DNA from: Alphaproteobacteria bacterium
GTDB taxonomy: Bacteria > Myxococcota_A > UBA796 > CAJQPC01
Direction of reading: 5' to 3'
DNA length: 64,000 nucleotides
Assembly: GCA_020632795.1 (NCBI GenBank)
Contig: JACKEV010000006.1
Location: 1,732,501 to 1,796,500, forward strand
Part shown: in pieces, positions 56,571-64,000 of the stretch
How the letters are laid out: each line of letters opens with the position of its first letter
Numbering within the stretch: position 1 is the stretch's first letter
Notes under the pieces: model-generated
Databases searched by the model: none
Told to the model about the DNA's origin: nothing
The model's input: only the letters and a program-made list of their open reading frames with translations
Position numbers and translations under genes: made by a program

Positions 56571-57011
56571 TCAGCGCGCGACGAAGACGCAGGACCCCTC
56601 GACGCAGGCCACGTCTTGCGGCTCTTCACAGTCGCACACCGCGTCCACGCAGCGCTGGCTGTGGCTGTCGTAGAGGGTCCCCAGCTCCCCGATCAGGCTC
56701 TGGTCGATGCAGGTGTTCACCGCCTCGTAGCAGCCCCCCAGCCCCACGTCGCAGGCCCCGTAGAGCCGCTGGCAGTCCTCATCGCAGGCGCAGGACGACG
56801 CCGCCGCCACGACGTCCGCGTAGCGGGTCTCCACCTCGCTGCAGGTGGGCAGGGCCGACTCGCTGATCTCGGCCGCCAGCACGCCCCCTTCGGGGCACTG
56901 GAGCGCAGGGCAGCTGCTGTCGTCCGCGGACGTGCTGTCGTCGCTGGCGGTGTCGTCGTCTCCGCTGCACGCGGTCAGGAGCAGCAGGAGGATGGCGAGG
57001 GTTCGGCGCAT
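56571..57011 (-). CDS. Cys-rich lipoprotein, paralogue A
   Basis: 146 residues. Signal peptide and lipobox LTAC (Cys15), acidic DDD/DDS tether, then ~100 residues with 12 Cys including GCYEAVNTCIDQSL, RCVDAVCDCEEP and ACVEGSCVF. It is clearly homologous along its length to the product of the next gene upstream, 68 bases away. Evenly placed Cys suggest a small disulfide-knotted domain. No family recognised. Confidence 0.85.
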   Translation of the reverse strand: MRRTLAILLLLLTACSGDDDTASDDSTSADDSSCPALQCPEGGVLAAEISESALPTCSEVETRYADVVAAASSCACDEDCQRLYGACDVGLGGCYEAVNTCIDQSLIGELGTLYDSHSQRCVDAVCDCEEPQDVACVEGSCVFVAR

Positions 57012-57079
57012 CGTTCAACCGGTCGGAGAGGCGGCGGCATCGTACCCCGCCGCTCCGGCCTCCGCTGAAGACCGCGGCT

Positions 57080-57505
57080 TCACCGCCCCGAGAAGACGCA
57101 GGACCCCTCGACGCAGGCCACGCTGGGCGGCTCCATGCAGTCGCACACCCCGCCGGTGCAGCCCTCGCTGTGGCCCGCGTAGAGCTGCCCCAGCTCGTTG
57201 ATCAGGGCCTGGTCGACGCAGACGTTGACCGCCTCGTAGCAGCCGCCGAGCCCGTAGTCGCAGGCGCCGTTGAGGATGTGGCAGTCCTCGTCCCCGCAGC
57301 AGGGCGCCCCGGCCGCGCGCACGTCCGCGTACCGGGCCTCCACGTCCGCGCAGGTGGGCAGGGTCGCCTCGCTGTTCTCGGCCGCCAGCACGCCGCCGCC
57401 CGGACAGGCCACCGAGGGGCAGGCGCTGTCGTCCCCCTCGGAGGCGTCGTCCTTGCCGGAGCAGGCCAGGGTGAGCGGGATCAACAGCAGCAGCACGCGG
57501 TTCAT
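57080..57505 (-). CDS. Cys-rich lipoprotein, paralogue B
   Basis: 141 residues, GGAGG before the ATG. Lipobox LAC-type (Cys15) with a shorter EGDDSA tether. It shares with paralogue A the blocks GGVLAAE, YGLGGCYEAVN, DQALINELGQLY, GHSEGC and VACVEGSCVF. An extra CC pair (APCCGDEDC) is present here. A GCGGCGG/CCGCCGC hairpin (57031-57053) lies between the two genes. Tandem duplication is evident. Confidence 0.85.
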   Translation of the reverse strand: MNRVLLLLIPLTLACSGKDDASEGDDSACPSVACPGGGVLAAENSEATLPTCADVEARYADVRAAGAPCCGDEDCHILNGACDYGLGGCYEAVNVCVDQALINELGQLYAGHSEGCTGGVCDCMEPPSVACVEGSCVFSGR

Positions 57506-57653
57506 GGGGCCTCCTCACGCAAGCCGTCCGCGCCCTCACAGACGCTCACAGAGCATTACCTCAACGCAACGGAACGTCACCCGCTCCGAGGTGATGTTGG
57601 GAGTGTGGCCGGCGACGAACGGCCCACCCCACCCCGAACCACCGGAGCCAACC

Positions 57654-58481
57654 ATGAAGCGCGCCCTCCTCCTCCTGGTCCCCTCCATGCTCCTCACCGC
57701 CTGCTCGGGCCTGGACTTCAGCCTGGTCTCGGCGCAGGACGCCCTGACCCTCGCCGCCATCTCCGGTGAAGAGGAGGACTGGGCCGAGGGCAAGGGCGAC
57801 TTCCTCGGCGAGACCGCCGAGTCCATGGACGTCGAGCGGCCCCCGCTCTTCCGCGAGTGCGACGCCCGCGGCGACTTCGAGGCCATGGTCGCGCGCTTCG
57901 ACACCGACGGCGACGGGCAGGTCCAGGACCGCGAGTGCGACCGGGGCGAGGGCGCGCCGCCCCAGGGCGAGCCCCCCGAGGGTGAGCCCCCCGAGGGCGA
58001 GCCCTCCGCCGACGCTGGCGCCCCGCCCCAGGGCGAGCCCCCGGCCGACGGCGGCACCGAGCGCGGCGGCCCCGGCGGGGACCGCGCCGCCCACGACCTG
58101 GCCGCCCTGCTCCTGGTCTACGACGTCGACGCCGACGGCGAGCTGTCCGACACCGAGCGCGAGACCCTCCTCGACGACTTCACCGCCCGCTGCGAGGCCA
58201 TCCACGCCCGCCTGGTCGAGGACTTCGACGCCGACGGCGACGGCGAGCTGAGCGAGGAGGAGATGACCGCCGCCGCCGACGCCATCCACGCCCTGCGCGA
58301 GGAGGCCCGCGCGGAGATGGAGGCCCAGGGCGAGCCCCCCGAGCGCGGCGCCGACCCCCTCGCCGCCGAGTTCGACACCGACGGCGACGGCGAGCTGAGC
58401 GAGGCCGAGCTGGAGGTCCTCCGCGAGGCGATGCGCGAGCGCATCCGCAGCGGTGAGCCGATGGGCGGCATGCACATGTAG
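57654..58481 (+). CDS. EF-hand calcium-binding lipoprotein
   Basis: 275 residues from ATG 57654 (GGAG upstream). Signal peptide with lipobox LTAC (Cys17). Four EF-hand loops are seen at about 82-93 (FDTDGDGQVQD), 155-166 (YDVDADGELSD), 190-201 (FDADGDGELSE) and 240-251 (FDTDGDGELSE), with DxDxDG all intact. Between the first and second is a PPEGEPPEGEP-type Pro/Glu repeat. It should bind calcium at the outer membrane or periplasm. The upstream gap 57506-57653 has a CTCACAGA direct repeat (57535, 57545). Confidence 0.9.
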   Translation: MKRALLLLVPSMLLTACSGLDFSLVSAQDALTLAAISGEEEDWAEGKGDFLGETAESMDVERPPLFRECDARGDFEAMVARFDTDGDGQVQDRECDRGEGAPPQGEPPEGEPPEGEPSADAGAPPQGEPPADGGTERGGPGGDRAAHDLAALLLVYDVDADGELSDTERETLLDDFTARCEAIHARLVEDFDADGDGELSEEEMTAAADAIHALREEARAEMEAQGEPPERGADPLAAEFDTDGDGELSEAELEVLREAMRERIRSGEPMGGMHM

Positions 58482-58498
58482 GCGGCCCCCACCCCGCC

Positions 58499-58526
58499 CG
58501 CGCCCGTCGCCTCGGCGGCGGGCGCG
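58499..58526. terminator. Strong GC hairpin after EF-hand gene
   Basis: CGCGCCCGTCGC (58499-58510) and GCGGCGGGCGCG (58515-58526) pair over 12 bp (one G-U) with a CTCG tetraloop. It is followed on the plus strand by CCTCTGTTT, so it most resembles a rho-independent terminator for the EF-hand gene, 17 bases after its stop. It may also end the convergent TetR transcript. Confidence 0.7.
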
Positions 58527-58542
58527 CCTCTGTTTCGAAGGG

Positions 58543-59112
58543 CTACGAACCCGCCATGCGCTGCGCGAACAGCGCGGTGATGCGCGCGGTCAGGGCCTCC
58601 GGCTCCACCCCCCCCGTCCGGGCCGGCAGATGGCCGCCGATCTGGAGCATCGCCAGGCCGTGCACCATCGCCCAGGCGGCGGTGCCCACGTCGCGGCCGA
58701 TCGCCGGGTCGCTGCCCACCGCGCGCCGCATCACCCGGGCCAGCGGGGCGAAGCCCTCCCGGCAGGCGTCGAGGTAGTCCGGGTCATCGGCGCGGAGCTG
58801 GTCCTGGCGGAACATCAGCGCGAAGCGCTCCGGGGAGGCCAGCGCGAAGCGCACGTAGGCCCGTCCCGTCGCCGCCAGAGCGTCCGGGCCGGGGCAGGCG
58901 TCGGCCTCGGCCTCGGCCATCGCCCGGCCCAGCTCCCGCAGGCCCTCCGCCGCGTAGGCCGTCAGCAGGCCCCGCTTGTCGCCGAACAGCACCCCCGGGA
59001 GGTTGTGGGACACCCCCGCCCGGCGGGCCACCGCCCGCAGGGACAGCGCCGCGGGCCCCACCTCGGCGAGCACTTCGTCCACCGCGCGCAGCAGCCGCAC
59101 TCGAGAGTCCAT
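58543..59112 (-). CDS. TetR/AcrR family regulator
   Basis: 189 residues from ATG 59112. The N-terminal helix-turn-helix is AALSLRAVARRAGVSHNLPGVLFGDKRGLL (in part), followed by a ligand-binding helical domain of the WHG/TetR_C kind (ALASPERFALMFR, WAMVHGLAMLQIGG). It is a probable repressor. A perfect palindrome 24 bases upstream of the start is the likely operator, so the gene is probably autoregulated. No divergent target gene lies next to it; the ligand is unknown. Confidence 0.92.
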   Translation of the reverse strand: MDSRVRLLRAVDEVLAEVGPAALSLRAVARRAGVSHNLPGVLFGDKRGLLTAYAAEGLRELGRAMAEAEADACPGPDALAATGRAYVRFALASPERFALMFRQDQLRADDPDYLDACREGFAPLARVMRRAVGSDPAIGRDVGTAAWAMVHGLAMLQIGGHLPARTGGVEPEALTARITALFAQRMAGS

Positions 59113-59135
59113 CCCGGGATGCTCGCACACCGCAC

Positions 59136-59150
59136 ATTGACAGTGTCAAT
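59136..59150. promoter_or_regulatory. TetR operator palindrome
   Basis: ATTGACA-G-TGTCAAT is a perfect 7-bp inverted repeat with a one-base centre, AT-rich in a GC-rich setting. Each half contains TTGACA, the -35 consensus, so repressor binding would block the promoter. This is a typical TetR-family site. Confidence 0.8.
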
Positions 59151-59203
59151 ATTCCGCGACATGCTGTCGACCACGTCGGCGTCATGGCGCTGGCGGGCCG
59201 CCA

Positions 59204-59242
59204 GTCGCCGGAGTCTCTGCGTGGGGCGGAGACCCCGGCGAC
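59204..59242 (-). terminator. Long hairpin beyond the MBL-fold gene
   Basis: GTCGCCGG-A-GTCTC (59204-59217) pairs with GAGAC-C-CCGGCGAC (59229-59242): 8 + 5 bp around one A/C mismatch, 11-base loop. It starts nine bases after the stop codon of the minus-strand MBL-fold gene and is the best terminator candidate for it. No T-run follows on that strand; on the plus strand TTTCCTGTT follows. Confidence 0.55.
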
Positions 59243-59250
59243 TTTCCTGT

Positions 59251-60168
59251 TCAGCGGGCCGCGATCATGTCCACGCCGGTGTCCTCACCGGTCAGCTCGT
59301 GTCCGGTGAACACCTGCACGCCGTCGATCTGCGCGGCGAGCTGCCGCAGGGCGGCCAGGCTCTGGCGGTGCTGCGCGTGGTCGGCGGTGTAGCTGCCCGC
59401 CTCGACCCCCGACGTCCAGCTCCACTGCAGGTGCGCGCAGTCGCCGGTGAACAGCACGGGGCCGTCCACGGTGCGGGCCAGGTAGGCCGTGCTGCCCGGG
59501 GTATGGCCGGGCACGCTCAGCGCCCACAGCGAGCCGTCGCCCAGCACGTCGATGGCCGGCAGCCCCCCGAGGGTCCCCGCGTCGGTCCAGTCCCAGGATT
59601 GGAGGGGCGCGCGGTCGTCGAGGAGCCGCTTGTAGGGGCGCCGCAGCAGCGCGTTGGACGCCTGGCGCACCTCCAGCTCCCCGGGGCCGGCGTAGATCGG
59701 CGTCTCCACAGGGATGTCCGCCAGCCCGAGGATGTGGTCCAGGTGCATGTGGGTGATCAGCACGCCGGCCAGCGGGGCGCTCTGGCGCGCCAGGATGTCG
59801 GCCATCGGGTCGACGACCTCCATGTCCCCCAGGAACCCGCCGACCAGCGGCCCCATCACGCTGAGGTCGGCGGGAGCGCCGGTGTCGATGACGAAGGCCC
59901 CGCGCTCGGGGTGGGTGAGCACGTGCACGGGCAGCACGATGGGCACGTCGCCGTCGACCAGGCCGGCGGCGTCGGGGTTCTCCAGGTTGACCAGGCCCGA
60001 GAGGGGCACGCTCCAGCGGGCGCTGACGACCGACTCCAGGGTGAGCGGCCCCGGCTCGGCGAGGGGCGGCGCGGACACGGACGCAGCGGTCACCGCAACG
60101 CTGGGGTGCCGGGAGAGGGCGCAGGCGGGGAGCAGGGCGAGGGACAGGATCAGGGAAAGGGTCTTCAT
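59251..60168 (-). CDS. Metallo-beta-lactamase-fold hydrolase, lipoprotein
   Basis: 305 residues from ATG 60168 (GGAGG upstream); the longer frame is not used. Signal peptide with lipobox LPAC (Cys16). MBL-fold metal ligands are complete: THMHLDH (about 139-145), PGHTPGSTAY, TGDCAH and a late GHEL. Closest in pattern to AHL-lactonase/glyoxalase-II-like hydrolases, here exported. It is divergent from a LysR gene 78 bases away, which probably controls it. Substrate unknown; quorum-signal lactone, phosphonate or thioester hydrolysis are possibilities. Confidence 0.9.
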   Translation of the reverse strand: MKTLSLILSLALLPACALSRHPSVAVTAASVSAPPLAEPGPLTLESVVSARWSVPLSGLVNLENPDAAGLVDGDVPIVLPVHVLTHPERGAFVIDTGAPADLSVMGPLVGGFLGDMEVVDPMADILARQSAPLAGVLITHMHLDHILGLADIPVETPIYAGPGELEVRQASNALLRRPYKRLLDDRAPLQSWDWTDAGTLGGLPAIDVLGDGSLWALSVPGHTPGSTAYLARTVDGPVLFTGDCAHLQWSWTSGVEAGSYTADHAQHRQSLAALRQLAAQIDGVQVFTGHELTGEDTGVDMIAAR

Positions 60169-60180
60169 GGGGGCCTCCAG

Positions 60181-60252
60181 TGATCTCAAGATCACCCATC
60201 CGAGAATGATTTGCCATGCGAGAAATTGGCGGCTATCCATCCAATCATGGAT
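60181..60252. promoter_or_regulatory. Inverted repeats in MBL/LysR divergent gap
   Basis: TGATCT-CA-AGATCA (60181-60194) is a perfect 6-bp inverted repeat 12 bases from the MBL start. ATCCAT (60235-60240) and ATGGAT (60247-60252) are a second pair that spans the LysR start codon. Both are candidate sites for the LysR protein (T-N11-A-type recognition not strictly matched), for control of the MBL gene and autoregulation. Confidence 0.45.
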
Positions 60253-61143
60253 GAATCCTGGGATGACCTGCGCCTGTTCCTCGCCGCCGCCCAGGCCGGC
60301 AGCTTCACCGCCGCCGCCCGCCGGCTCGGCCTGGGCCAGGCCACGCTCTCCCGCCGGATCGCCGCGCTGGAGGAGCGCTGCGGCCACGTCCTCTTCGACC
60401 GGTCCCGGGACGGGCTGCACCTCACCCCGGCCGCCGAGGCGCTGCTGCCCCACGCCGAGGCGATGTCCGAAGCCGGCCGCCTGGGGGTCGCGGCCCTCTC
60501 CGGGCTGGAGCCGGGGCCCGCCGGGGTGGTGCGGCTCGCCGTGCCCCCCGGGACCGCCGTCGACCTCATCCCACCCCTGCTGCCCCTGCTGCGGCGCCGC
60601 TACCCGGACCTGCGGCTGGAGGTGCTCTCCGACAACACCGCCCGGGACCTGAGCCGGCACGAGGCCGACGTCGCGATCCGCAGCCTGCGGCCCACCTCCG
60701 GCGATCTGGTGTTCCGCCGCCTGGGGGAGAGCGCCCTGAGCGTGTGGGCCAGCCCGGACTACGTGGCCGCGCTGCCCAAGGGCGCGACGGAGGCGGACCT
60801 GGACTGGGTCCAGTGGTCCTCCGATCTGGCCCACATCCCGATGGCCACCTGGGTGGAAGCCCGCCTGGCGGGGCGCGCACCGGCCTTCACCAGCAACAGC
60901 TTCCTGGCGATGCGGGCGGCGGCGCAGCACGGCGCGGGCGCGATGGTGCTGCCGGGCCTGCAGGGCCGCCTCGCCGGGCTCGTGCCCGTGCCCGTGTGCC
61001 TGCCCCCGCTGCCGGTGCTGCCCTTCTACGTGGTCAGCCACCGCGCGCTGCGGCACGTCCCCCGGGTCGCGGCGGTGGTGGACTTCATCGAGGAGGCCAT
61101 GCGCGACGGCGAGCCTGATGTCTGGCCGCCGCCGCACCTCTGA
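60247..61143 (+). CDS. LysR family transcriptional regulator
   Basis: 298 residues from ATG 60247. The N-terminal winged helix is typical: DDLRLFLAAAQAGSFTAAARRLG, QATLSRRIAALEE, LFDRSRDGLHLTPAAEAL (parts). The C-terminal substrate-binding domain begins VRLAVPPGTAVDL. It is divergent from the MBL hydrolase gene and very likely regulates it, as is usual for LysR pairs. The effector is unknown. Confidence 0.93.
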   Translation: MDESWDDLRLFLAAAQAGSFTAAARRLGLGQATLSRRIAALEERCGHVLFDRSRDGLHLTPAAEALLPHAEAMSEAGRLGVAALSGLEPGPAGVVRLAVPPGTAVDLIPPLLPLLRRRYPDLRLEVLSDNTARDLSRHEADVAIRSLRPTSGDLVFRRLGESALSVWASPDYVAALPKGATEADLDWVQWSSDLAHIPMATWVEARLAGRAPAFTSNSFLAMRAAAQHGAGAMVLPGLQGRLAGLVPVPVCLPPLPVLPFYVVSHRALRHVPRVAAVVDFIEEAMRDGEPDVWPPPHL

Positions 61144-61161
61144 CGCCGCCCAGCGCGCCGC

Positions 61162-62370
61162 TCACTGAATCCGCACGTCCTCGCAGCCGTTCCCGGCGTA
61201 GCTCATCCCGCTGATGTCCACGGTGACCTCGCCGCGCACGTCGATCCCGTGGCAGGCGGCGTCGTGCACGCTGCTGTCGATCACCGAGCCGCCCACGCCG
61301 TAGAAGTTCAGCGCCCCCAACATCGGGTAGAAGAACCAGTAGTCCTTGCCGCCGTAGCCGAGCTCGACGTGGCGGAGGCTGGAGTCCGGGGAGTTGGGGT
61401 GCCCCGCGATGAGCACCCCGCCCCAGCTCCCGGTGGTGGCGTCCTCGCCCATGAACGTGATGGGGGCCTCGGTGGTGCCCTCCGCGATGAGGTTCGCGGC
61501 GCACTCGGCCCGGGGGCCCACGGCCAGGTAGGCGTCCTCCACGAAGATCAGGTCCACGCCCGGCTCCAGGGTCAGCGTGGGCGGGCTGTCCTCGGGCCCG
61601 CAGACCTCCACCCGGTCCGTGATGAGGTAGGGCACCTCCAGGTCCCGCCATGCGGTGGAGGTCCCGATCACGAACTCGCGGTAGTCCACCGCCACGGCGT
61701 CGTAGCCGTTGCCGGTGTAGTCGCTGCCGACCGCGGGCAGGGTCTCCAGCAGCGGGGCGTGGGCGCAGACCGGCCAGCCCTCCCCGCCGGTGATGACGAG
61801 GCTCTGGCTCTCCGCCGAGATCGCGCCGCCGTCCACCAGCAGCATGCCGCACTCCTCGGCGCGGGTGATGGTGACGTGGTCCAGGGTGACCTCGGCGCCG
61901 GACACGATGATGGAGCCGCCCGCGAAGGCGGTGTGGCCGGGCTCGGTGGTGGCCTGGTCGATCTCGACGTAGCGCAGCACGGCCGGCGCAGCGCCTGCGA
62001 AGAAGCCCAGGCTGTGCCAGGTCTCGGTCTCGTCGACGGCGAACAGGCGGATGGGCTCGTCCTCGGTGCCCTCGGCCATCAGCCCCCCCGCGCCCTCGGG
62101 GGCCACCCGCAGCTCGTAGTCGCCGCGGGCGAACTGCACCTGGGCGCCGGGCTCCAGGGTGAGGGTCGCGCCGTCGCGCACGGAGATGGTGCAGGTGACG
62201 GTGTGGGGGTTGTCGCGGGCGAACCAGGTCTCGTCGGCGGTGATGTCGCCGCAGTGCTCCTTGGGCGCGCCGACGGGCTCGCCGGTGTCGTCGCTGAGGT
62301 CCTTGTCGCCGCTGCCGGGGCAGCCGACGAGCAGGGCGAGGATGGGCAGCAGGGGGGTCCGCAGGGTCAT
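61162..62370 (-). CDS. Parallel beta-helix lipoprotein
   Basis: 402 residues, GGAGG before the ATG. Lipobox LVGC (Cys17) and a SDDTGEP tether. The body has repeated parallel beta-helix-type rungs (ATLTLEPGAQVQFARG, VTLDHVTITRAEECG, LTLEPGVDLIF, LIAEGTTEAPITFMGE) as in pectate-lyase-like and Polymorphic Outer-Membrane-type surface proteins. Scattered Cys may form disulfides. Adhesive or polysaccharide-binding role is inferred. Confidence 0.82.
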   Translation of the reverse strand: MTLRTPLLPILALLVGCPGSGDKDLSDDTGEPVGAPKEHCGDITADETWFARDNPHTVTCTISVRDGATLTLEPGAQVQFARGDYELRVAPEGAGGLMAEGTEDEPIRLFAVDETETWHSLGFFAGAAPAVLRYVEIDQATTEPGHTAFAGGSIIVSGAEVTLDHVTITRAEECGMLLVDGGAISAESQSLVITGGEGWPVCAHAPLLETLPAVGSDYTGNGYDAVAVDYREFVIGTSTAWRDLEVPYLITDRVEVCGPEDSPPTLTLEPGVDLIFVEDAYLAVGPRAECAANLIAEGTTEAPITFMGEDATTGSWGGVLIAGHPNSPDSSLRHVELGYGGKDYWFFYPMLGALNFYGVGGSVIDSSVHDAACHGIDVRGEVTVDISGMSYAGNGCEDVRIQ

Positions 62371-62458
62371 CTTGCCTCCAGGGGTCTGACCCCCTCAACG
62401 TGACCCGCCCGCGGCGTCCCGTGTGTCGCAGGTCGGTCGCAGCCCGGTCGCGACGGCC

Positions 62459-63169
62459 TCAGGGCCCCATGAACGCCGCCAGCTCCCGGACCCGCGTACG
62501 GACGGCCTCGGCGATCTCGCCGGGCTCCTGCAGGGCCCCGGGCACGATCCAGTACAGCTCGCTGCCGTCCAGCCATCCGCCCATGTCCGCCCAGGCCATG
62601 AGCTGCGCGCGCCGGGAGGGCCCCAGGCCGCCGCCCTCCTGGTGGACCTCCAGCACCATCGCCGCATCAAAAGCCGAATCCCCGGTGGCGTGCGTCGACG
62701 TGGATGGCCGATCGGCGGCCATGAAGGCGCCCATCCAGCGCGGCACGAGCGTCCGCAGCGGCCGCCCGGGGGGTCGCCACAGAGCATCGGGGCGCGCCTC
62801 CACCTTCACCGTCGCGTTGGGGGAGCGCACCGTCAGGATGGGCAGGATCGGTCCGTGGATGGTCTGGGTGGTGATCGAGCCCTGCCAGCCCAGCACCGCG
62901 CGCTCGGTGAGCCACACCGTGTGGCCGTCGACGGTCGCCCGGAGGTGGAGACGGGCGAGGCCGACCCAGCCCACCTCACCGCCCAGCGCCTCGGCGACCG
63001 CGTCGAAGCGCCGCCGCGCCGCGGCCCGACGCCACCACATCGCGGCCCGCAGCGGGGGGACCACCCCGCCCCAGAAGAGCCTGAGGAGCAGCAACACGGC
63101 CACCCAGACCATGAACAGCAGCAGCGCCGCGTTGAAGAGCCAGCCCAGGAGCTCGCCCAACCGGCTCAT
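62459..63169 (-). CDS. Membrane-anchored protein of unknown function
   Basis: 236 residues from ATG 63169, which overlaps the stop of the upstream TPR gene as ATGA; a GTG at 63175 is possible. One strong hydrophobic segment near 12-30 (FNAALLLFMVWVAVLLLLRL) is followed by a soluble domain with a run of Arg and Trp. No family recognised. Coupling to the TPR gene suggests joint function. Confidence 0.65.
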   Translation of the reverse strand: MSRLGELLGWLFNAALLLFMVWVAVLLLLRLFWGGVVPPLRAAMWWRRAAARRRFDAVAEALGGEVGWVGLARLHLRATVDGHTVWLTERAVLGWQGSITTQTIHGPILPILTVRSPNATVKVEARPDALWRPPGRPLRTLVPRWMGAFMAADRPSTSTHATGDSAFDAAMVLEVHQEGGGLGPSRRAQLMAWADMGGWLDGSELYWIVPGALQEPGEIAEAVRTRVRELAAFMGP

Positions 63170-64000
63170 GCCCACACCGCATCGAAGAGGGCCAGCGCGC
63201 CCCGCAGGTAGCTGGAGCGCGCTGCCCGCTCGCGCACCGGCGCCACCTGGGCCGCGGCCTGTCGTCGCATCGGCGTCGGATCCGGCGCCTGCCGCGCCAG
63301 GGCGAGGGCCAGGTGGGCGCGCGCGACCTCAAGCCCGTCCAGGAACACCGGGGAGCCCACGCCCTCCAGCAGCGCCTCGGCCTCCGCCAGGGCCTGCTCA
63401 GCCCCCAGGACGTTCCCGGTGGAGGCCTCCAGCGCGACCAGCTCGATCCACGTGAGGCCGATGAACAGGGCGTTGCGGGCGTCGGTGAACGCGAGCCGGG
63501 CCCGGGTCAGCCAGGTGAGCGCCTCCCCGGGCTGCCCCCGGAGCTGGGCGAGGTGGCCCAGGTCCAGCGCCGCCATCGCCTCGCCCTCGGCGTCTCCGAA
63601 GCGGCGCGCCAGGGCACCGGCCCGCTCCAGGTGGGCCGCGGCGTCGTTCAGGGCCCCGGTCTCCAGCGCCGTGCCCGCCAGATCAATGCGCAGCCGCACG
63701 GTCGCGGCGCGGTTGCCCAGGGCCTCGTCCAGGCGCAGCGCCTCCTCCAGCGCGGCGCGGGCCCGCGCGGTGTTGCCCTCCTCCAGGTCGAAGAGCGCGA
63801 GGTTGCCAAGCGTCCGAGCCACCGCCGCCCGATCCTCCCGCGCCTGCTGGAGCGCCAGCGCGGCCCGCAGGTGCCCCCGCGCGCCGTCGATGTCCCCCTG
63901 CAGGTGACGCAGGAAGCCCAGCCGGACCTCGGCCATGCTGGTGAGGAGGTGGTGCCCGACGGCCCGCGCGATCCGGCGCCCCTCCAGCCCTTCCCGCGCC
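63166..64000 (-). CDS. TPR-repeat protein, 5' end outside the window
   Basis: The frame stays open through the right edge (reading from 64000 leftwards), so at least 277 residues of a longer protein are present. TPR motifs are regular (ARGHLRAALALQQAREDRAAVARTLGNLALFDLEEG, parts). Many such tails belong to kinase or MalT-type regulators like the one at 6470, but the missing part decides this. It is coupled to the following membrane-protein gene. Confidence 0.85.
   Translation of the reverse strand, partial: AREGLEGRRIARAVGHHLLTSMAEVRLGFLRHLQGDIDGARGHLRAALALQQAREDRAAVARTLGNLALFDLEEGNTARARAALEEALRLDEALGNRAATVRLRIDLAGTALETGALNDAAAHLERAGALARRFGDAEGEAMAALDLGHLAQLRGQPGEALTWLTRARLAFTDARNALFIGLTWIELVALEASTGNVLGAEQALAEAEALLEGVGSPVFLDGLEVARAHLALALARQAPDPTPMRRQAAAQVAPVRERAARSSYLRGALALFDAVWA

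Noticed and set aside
57031..57053. GCGGCGG/CCGCCGC hairpin between the Cys-rich paralogues as a terminator
   Set aside because: It sits 20 bases before the next gene's start with no T-run; in GC-rich DNA a chance hairpin is likely, so it is noted only in the gene entry.

Overview
The window is GC-rich (visibly near 70 %), densely coding chromosomal DNA from a Gram-negative bacterium, most likely a member of the Myxococcota (former Deltaproteobacteria). The pointers are a MYXO-CTERM-type C-terminal sorting tail (gene at 38542-41193), an alkyl-dihydroxyacetonephosphate synthase of ether-lipid synthesis, a Ser/Thr kinase fused to an ATPase and a TPR tail, many MopE/TSP3/VCBS calcium-type repeat proteins, and about ten lipoproteins with an Asp/Ser/Thr-rich tether. 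I found no tRNA, rRNA, insertion sequence, integrase, phage gene or CRISPR array. No stretch over 300 bases lacks a gene. Both window edges cut a gene.

Layout. 1-1.6 kb: end of a VCBS/FG-GAP surface protein. 1.6-6.4 kb (minus): a three-gene operon of a TolB-propeller/amidohydrolase lipoprotein, murB and a DUF1963-like protein. 6.5-9.8 kb: kinase-ATPase-TPR regulator. 9.8-12.4 kb: a Cys/Met-metabolism PLP enzyme divergent from a MocR-type regulator. 12.4-17.7 kb (minus): a membrane protein, AgpS and a SWIM/SNF2 helicase. 17.7-25.5 kb (plus): five consecutive genes of unknown function, including two very large proteins without signal peptides. 25.5-29.4 kb: a small membrane protein, an alanine-dehydrogenase-like/CoA-transferase gene pair and a VCBS lipoprotein.

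29.5-38.5 kb holds the clearest multi-gene system: a GAF/sigma-54-activator-like ATPase followed, with overlapping or near-touching genes, by SWIM protein, DUF5691-like protein, MoxR AAA+ ATPase, DUF5682-like protein and a VWA protein with intact MIDAS. This is the MoxR-VWA architecture related to E. coli yehLMPQ, here with a dedicated bacterial-enhancer-binding-protein-like gene in front.

38.5-46.3 kb (minus) carries the cell-surface repeat proteins (TSP3/MYXO-CTERM and MopE/fibrinogen-like), a glycosyltransferase and an unusual PI-PLC-like protein ending in three 56-residue repeats. 46.3-64 kb is a mosaic of secreted lipoproteins (extensin-like peptidase, DUF1566, thioredoxin, DUF4876-like, parallel beta-helix, EF-hand, a tandem pair of Cys-rich lipoproteins), a GST, an LRR protein, a glutamate-decarboxylase-family enzyme, TetR and LysR regulators, an MBL-fold hydrolase and the start of a TPR gene that leaves the window.

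Two regions deserve most attention as possibly undescribed biology: the 17.7-25.5 kb locus of unknown proteins that may be exported by a non-Sec route, and the sigma-54-activator plus MoxR-VWA cluster.
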